Assembly: GCF_900167055.1 (NCBI RefSeq)
Contig: NZ_FUXP01000001.1
Coordinates: forward strand, 310,001-374,000
DNA from: Lysobacter spongiicola DSM 21749
GTDB lineage: Bacteria > Pseudomonadota > Gammaproteobacteria > Xanthomonadales > Xanthomonadaceae
Direction of reading: 5' to 3'
DNA: 64,000 bases
Each line of letters starts with the position of its first letter. Positions within the stretch are counted from its first letter, which is position 1. Under the pieces are notes generated by a model. It saw nothing but the letters and a program-made list of their open reading frames with translations, was not told where the DNA came from and did not search any database. This document shows positions 59,953-64,000 of the stretch, piece by piece. The position numbers and the translations under genes are program-made.

Positions 59953-61851
59953 TCAACGGGCGTCCTGCGCCATGCCCATGTGCTTGTCGAGGAAGCCTTC
60001 CATCTTGGTGTAGAGATCGACCTGGTTGTCATAGTCGTAGAACCCGTGACCTTCCTTGTCGGCAACGATGGTGATTTCCGCCGGCTTGCCGGCATTGGCG
60101 AGCGCGTCGCGGAGCGCCTCGTACTGCGACATCGGTACCCGGCGGTCCTTGGCCCCCTGGACCAGCATCACCGGAATGTTGATCCGATCGACGTTGAAGG
60201 CGGGAGACTGTGCCTGCTGCTCGGCGAGGGTCTCCGGCATCACGCGCTGGAGATAGTTGCGGCCCGAATCCTGCTCGGGAATATCACCATCCTTGAACAT
60301 CAGCGGAAGGCTGTAGACTCCGACGTAGCCGATGGCACACTGGTACTTGGTCGGCTCGCGCACCACGGTCTGGAGTGCCGCATATCCCCCGTACGAGGCG
60401 CCGTACGTGCACAACCGGTCCTTGTCGGCTACGCCCCGCGCAACCGCCCAGTTCACCGCGTCGGTCATGTCATCGACCATCGTGGTGCCCCAGTTGCGAT
60501 AGCCCTTGGCTTCGAATGCGTTGCCATAGCCTCCGGACCCGCGGAAATTCACCTGCAGGACGGCATATCCGCGGTTGGCGAGGAACTGCACTTCCGGATT
60601 GAAGCGCCACGAATCACGCGGCCCATGTGGACCACCGTGCGGGTGGAGGATCAGCGGAAGATTCTTGCCGTTGCTGAAGCGCGGAATGGTGAGGTATCCG
60701 TGGACCTTGGTTCCGTCTCGCGCGGTAAAGGTGAACGGCTCCATCGGCGACATCTCCGAAGGCTTGATCCATCCCATCGCGGCCAAAAGGAACTTGGCGC
60801 TGCCGGTCTCGCGGTCATAGAGATAATACGAGCCGGGGTCGATGTCGCTGTACGCCGTAACCAGGATGTAGCGTCCGTTGTCGCTGATGCCACGGAAACT
60901 CACCGCGTGGTCGGGAAAGGCATTGATCAGGCCCGCATAGACCTTGGACTCGTCGTGCTCGGTATTGGTGAAGTCGTAACGCGGCGTGCCGTCTTCGTAA
61001 GCAACCGCGAGCAGCTCCCGCTCATCGCTACTGAACAGCAGGTTGGAAGCCTCTACGTTGGGGTTGCCACTGACGACCTTCTCACTGCCCGTCTCCGGAT
61101 CCACCAGCATCAGTTGCGCAGGTTCACCATTCTTGCTGACCTCTACCCAGGCGTGCTTGTTGTCTGAAGCCATCGCGAGCGGCTGCCGCTTCGGCCCGCC
61201 CATCGGAGCGCTGTGGACCTGGGTCCAGGTCTCTCCGTCACGGCGCAGGGTAACGGTGTCATTGCTCTCTTCCTGGCCGAATGCATACCGGACGTTGCCG
61301 TCGTGGTCCACAAGGAAAGTGCCGTAGTCGATTGGCGCCGTCGCCACGGTACGCACGCTGCCGTCACGGACCCGCATCTTGGAAAGGAATGCGGATTCGA
61401 TCGAACGGGACACCAGGATGTTGGACGGATCCTCGGGCAGGATGTCCACGATCTGGTAAGTACCGCCGTTCGGAATGTCCGCGCGCTGGCTGCCGTCGAC
61501 GTTGCTGGCGTAGACATCCGCCCTGCCCTGGCGCTGGTCGAAGCGGCCCGTCTTCTCCGTCACATACATGAAGAAGCGCTCGTCATTGACCCAACGAACC
61601 CGGTCGATGTGCAGGTTGGACCCATAGTCCCACTTGCCGACCAGCTCCATATCCTCGATGCGGAACGCAGCAAGTACGGTCCGGTCTCCTTGCGGAACCG
61701 AAACCGCGATGTAGTCGCCCTTGGGCGAAAGAGAAACGCTTGTGAATTCCGGATCCTTGAAAAAGTCCCCAACCGGAATCTCGCGCGCTTCCGCTACGGC
61801 TATGGCCGTCGCCAGCCCCGCCAACAATACTATCGATCTAACCATCTTCAT
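59953..61851 (-). CDS. Exported S9 family peptidase (prolyl oligopeptidase type)
   Basis: A 632-residue alpha/beta-hydrolase peptidase. A signal peptide (residues 1-22, ending VAEA) is visible, then an N-terminal beta-propeller-like region (about 25-360) and a C-terminal hydrolase domain. The triad is Ser486 in GASYGG, Asp569 in GAKDRRVP and His602 in KEGHGFYD; PHGGPHGPRDSW is the oxyanion-region signature. Such enzymes cut short peptides, often after Pro or Ala, or act as acylaminoacyl peptidases. The ATG at 61851 lies 13 bases after the carA stop with no terminator, so it is probably transcribed with carA. Its insertion between carA and carB is unexpected. Confidence 0.93.
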   Translation of the reverse strand: MKMVRSIVLLAGLATAIAVAEAREIPVGDFFKDPEFTSVSLSPKGDYIAVSVPQGDRTVLAAFRIEDMELVGKWDYGSNLHIDRVRWVNDERFFMYVTEKTGRFDQRQGRADVYASNVDGSQRADIPNGGTYQIVDILPEDPSNILVSRSIESAFLSKMRVRDGSVRTVATAPIDYGTFLVDHDGNVRYAFGQEESNDTVTLRRDGETWTQVHSAPMGGPKRQPLAMASDNKHAWVEVSKNGEPAQLMLVDPETGSEKVVSGNPNVEASNLLFSSDERELLAVAYEDGTPRYDFTNTEHDESKVYAGLINAFPDHAVSFRGISDNGRYILVTAYSDIDPGSYYLYDRETGSAKFLLAAMGWIKPSEMSPMEPFTFTARDGTKVHGYLTIPRFSNGKNLPLILHPHGGPHGPRDSWRFNPEVQFLANRGYAVLQVNFRGSGGYGNAFEAKGYRNWGTTMVDDMTDAVNWAVARGVADKDRLCTYGASYGGYAALQTVVREPTKYQCAIGYVGVYSLPLMFKDGDIPEQDSGRNYLQRVMPETLAEQQAQSPAFNVDRINIPVMLVQGAKDRRVPMSQYEALRDALANAGKPAEITIVADKEGHGFYDYDNQVDLYTKMEGFLDKHMGMAQDAR

Positions 61852-61864
61852 CCTGATGTTCCCC

Positions 61865-62998
61865 CTAGGAACTACGAGTAACGTCCATTGCGCTTATGAA
61901 CCTGTCGAACATGGGTGATACGTCATGCGGGCCCGGCCCGGCCTCGGGATGTCCCTGGAAGCTGAAGGCCGGTGCGTCGGTCAGCGCGATGCCCTGGTTG
62001 GAGCCGTCGAACAGGGACCGGTGGGTGACCCGTGCGTTCGATGGCAGCGTGGCTTCGTCGACGGCGAAACCATGGTTCTGGCTGGTGATCATGACCCGGC
62101 CGGTATCAAGGTCCTGGACGGGGTGGTTCGCACCGTGGTGGCCGAACTTCATCTTCATCGTGCGCGCGCCCACCGCCAGGCCCAGCAACTGGTGGCCGAG
62201 GCAGATGCCGAATGTCGGGATCTTCCGCGAGATGAACTCGCGGGTGGCGTCGATCGCGTAGTCGCAGGGTTCCGGATCACCCGGACCGTTCGACAGCAGC
62301 ACGCCATCGGGCTCGAGCGCCAGTACGTCCGCGGCGCTGGATTGCGCCGGCACCACCGTCACCCGGCAGCCGCGTTCGGCCAGCATGCGCAGGGTGTTGT
62401 ACTTGACGCCGAAATCGTAGGCCACCACGTGGCGCTTGGGCTCGGTGACCGGCACCTCGCCGGTGTCGAGGTCCAGCTGTCCATCGCGCCACTGCAGCGA
62501 CTGGGCCACCGTGACTTCCTTCGCCAGGTCCATGCCCTTCAAACCTGCGAACTTGCGTGCGGCCTCCAGGGCACGCTCGCGATCGATGTTCTCCCCCGCC
62601 ATGAGCGCCCCGCCCTGGGCACCGGTATCGCGCAACAGGCGGGTCAGTTTGCGGGTATCGACATCGGCGATGGCGACCACGCCCTGCGCGACCAGCCATT
62701 CCGGCAACGACTGTTCGCTTCGCCAGCTGCTCGGGCGGCGCGGCACGTTGCGGACGATCAGGCCGGCAGCCCATGCCTTGCGTGACTCGTCATCGTGCCG
62801 GTTCACGCCGGTATTGCCGACGTGGGGATAGGTCAGCGTCACCAGCTGCCGGGCGTAGGACGGATCGGTGAGGATCTCCTGGTAGCCGGTCATCGCGGTG
62901 TTGAAAACGACTTCGCCGACGGAAAGGCCTGATGCGCCTACGGAGATGCCCTCGAAGATGGTGCCGTCTTCGAGCGCGAGGATTGCGGTTTGGTTCAC
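61865..62998 (-). CDS. carA: Carbamoyl-phosphate synthase, small subunit
   Basis: A 377-residue glutamine amidotransferase subunit that supplies ammonia to CarB. The class I GATase triad is Cys266 in GICLGHQ and His350/Glu352 in QGHPEAG. The N-terminal domain shows the family's [13 protein letters not shown] segment. The GTG at 62998 with AAGG upstream gives the normal start; the frame is open 19 codons further without homology. It lies 182 bases downstream of dapB on the same strand, as in E. coli (dapB-carA-carB), except that two genes separate it from carB. Confidence 0.96.
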   Translation of the reverse strand: MNQTAILALEDGTIFEGISVGASGLSVGEVVFNTAMTGYQEILTDPSYARQLVTLTYPHVGNTGVNRHDDESRKAWAAGLIVRNVPRRPSSWRSEQSLPEWLVAQGVVAIADVDTRKLTRLLRDTGAQGGALMAGENIDRERALEAARKFAGLKGMDLAKEVTVAQSLQWRDGQLDLDTGEVPVTEPKRHVVAYDFGVKYNTLRMLAERGCRVTVVPAQSSAADVLALEPDGVLLSNGPGDPEPCDYAIDATREFISRKIPTFGICLGHQLLGLAVGARTMKMKFGHHGANHPVQDLDTGRVMITSQNHGFAVDEATLPSNARVTHRSLFDGSNQGIALTDAPAFSFQGHPEAGPGPHDVSPMFDRFISAMDVTRSS

Positions 62999-63179
62999 GG
63001 AGATCGCCTTGGCTGCCAGGGAACTGACTCCATTCGCGCAGCGCCGCCGGATCACGGCTGCAGCAAAGCACGAACACGGTGCTGGACCGGTCCGGAATGG
63101 AGTTCAGGCGAACGGGAATTCTAGCGATGAACGTTGCCGGGCGCCAGCAGTAGATCGGCCCGGATCCGCTCCGCCCCGC

Positions 63180-63890
63180 TCAGGAAAGCAACAGGTCCCG
63201 CAAGCGGTAGCATCCGGGGGGCCTGGCGGCCAGCGCGCTGGCAGCATGAAGCGCGCCCCGCGCGAAGATGTCGCGGTTGGTGGCGCGATGGACCAGCTCG
63301 ATCCGTTCGCCCGGGCCGGTGAACTGGACCGTATGCTCACCGACGATGTCCCCGGCCCTCAGCGAGGCGTAGCGGGGATCCGCGCCGCCCGCGGACGCGC
63401 GCTCACCCAACGCCAATGCGGTTCCGGACGGTGCGTCCTTCTTGTGCACGTGATGGGATTCCACGATGTCGCAATCCCACTGACGCAGCATCGCCGCCGC
63501 CCGCTCCACCAGGTCGGCAAGAACTGCCACGCCCAGGCTGTAGTTGGCCGCCCACAGCACCGGTATGGCTTCTCCCGCCGACTCGAGCGCCTGCAAATCC
63601 GCCTGTTCGAGTCCGGTCGTGCCCGACACCAGCGCCGCCCCGCGCTTGCCGCACAACGACAGGATCGACTGGAATCCGGGCGGCAGGCTGAAATCGATCG
63701 CCACGTCGAACGCCGGCACCCCATGCAGCTCCTGGGAAGCGAACTGCGGCACGCCATCCAGCACCCGCTGCGACGGCTTGCCGCCGGACACCGCCGCCAC
63801 CACCTGAAGGTCTTCATGTTCCCCGGCGAGGCGAAGCAGGGACTGGCCCATCCTCCCCCTGGCTCCGTGGATCAGTACGCGGGTGGGCAT
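63180..63890 (-). CDS. dapB: 4-hydroxy-tetrahydrodipicolinate reductase
   Basis: A 236-residue enzyme of the lysine/diaminopimelate pathway, supplying meso-DAP for peptidoglycan. The NAD(P) motif is IHGARGRMGQSL, and the active-site segment is ESHHVHKKDAPSGTAL, with the histidine pair and the catalytic Lys. The ATG at 63890 gives the expected start. The GHP-type loop before the active site is slightly short and the C-terminus compact, so the protein is at the small end of the family. It heads the dapB-carA run on the minus strand. Confidence 0.95.
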   Translation of the reverse strand: MPTRVLIHGARGRMGQSLLRLAGEHEDLQVVAAVSGGKPSQRVLDGVPQFASQELHGVPAFDVAIDFSLPPGFQSILSLCGKRGAALVSGTTGLEQADLQALESAGEAIPVLWAANYSLGVAVLADLVERAAAMLRQWDCDIVESHHVHKKDAPSGTALALGERASAGGADPRYASLRAGDIVGEHTVQFTGPGERIELVHRATNRDIFARGALHAASALAARPPGCYRLRDLLLS

Positions 63891-63966
63891 GGTCGGGTCG
63901 CTTCCAGCATCGGGGTCATGCCGGAAGCCTAGGTGGCCACGGGAGCCCGGGCAAGAGCGCGCGGCG

Positions 63967-64000
63967 TCAGAACCCGCTCGGGGGTGGCGTGTCGTCGCTG
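63967..64000 (-). CDS. Possible 3' end of a gene entering from beyond the window
   Basis: On the minus strand the last bases read in frame to a TGA at 63967-63969, giving a tail DDTPPPSGF. It is too short to identify and may not be coding. In related genomes heat-shock genes (dnaK-dnaJ) can precede dapB, but this tail does not look like DnaJ. Confidence 0.2.
   Translation of the reverse strand, partial: SDDTPPPSGF

Noticed and set aside
63967-64000. Identification of the terminal fragment as dnaJ from expected gene order
   Set aside because: The ten visible residues do not resemble the DnaJ C-terminus, so no name was given.

Overview
The window is a 64 kb chromosomal segment of a high-GC gammaproteobacterium of the family Xanthomonadaceae (Lysobacter/Luteimonas/Xanthomonas relatives; the genus cannot be fixed from the sequence alone). 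The main reasons are an rpf (DSF quorum-sensing) cluster with rpfB, rpfF, rpfC, rpfG and rpfE beside recJ/prfB/lysS, an Oar-type TonB-dependent receptor, two inverted dimers of GTAG-type extragenic palindromes, and gene orders typical of the group. It is dense, ordinary chromosome: no tRNA, rRNA, IS element, prophage or CRISPR array was seen, and no gene-free stretch exceeds about 250 bases.

Layout. (1) 1-9423, plus strand: glgB (3' part), glgX, treZ, malQ, treY. Each gene abuts or overlaps the next by 0-4 bases, forming a glycogen-to-trehalose operon. A zinc alcohol dehydrogenase ends into treY from the other strand. (2) 10535-13256: a 3-methyladenine glycosylase, then two adjacent ferritin-like diiron proteins of unknown role behind a near-perfect sigma-54 promoter. 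(3) 13293-26153: an ancestral block also known from E. coli (clpS-clpA, infA-aat, trxB, ftsK-lolA-rarA), here with alanine dehydrogenase (ald) beside trxB. Aat, ClpS and ClpA together make the N-degron pathway. (4) 26216-31412, plus strand: nudJ-mnmA-hflD, then aconitase acnA (the rpfA equivalent). (5) 31499-43109: a divergent locus that looks built to take up and break down murein peptides. One arm has a transglutaminase-like protein, a TonB receptor, an M19 dipeptidase and a serine hydrolase. The other has an exported NlpC/P60 peptidase, a dipeptide epimerase, an RpiR/MurR-type regulator and a small membrane transporter. (6) 43127-49722: a lipoprotein, then rpfB and rpfF (DSF signal turnover and synthesis) convergent with rpfG-rpfC (HD-GYP regulator and hybrid sensor kinase); rpfH is absent. 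(7) 49858-63890, minus strand: dapB, carA, an S9 peptidase, an exported unknown, carB, greA, rpfE, recJ, prfB (with the +1 programmed frameshift) and lysS.

The most interesting parts are the sigma-54-driven ferritin-like pair, the murein-peptide locus between acnA and rpfB, a terminator hairpin in the leader of ald, and the split of carA from carB by a peptidase gene. Start codons were chosen from Shine-Dalgarno spacing, overlaps with the previous stop and signal-peptide position. GTG and TTG starts are frequent.
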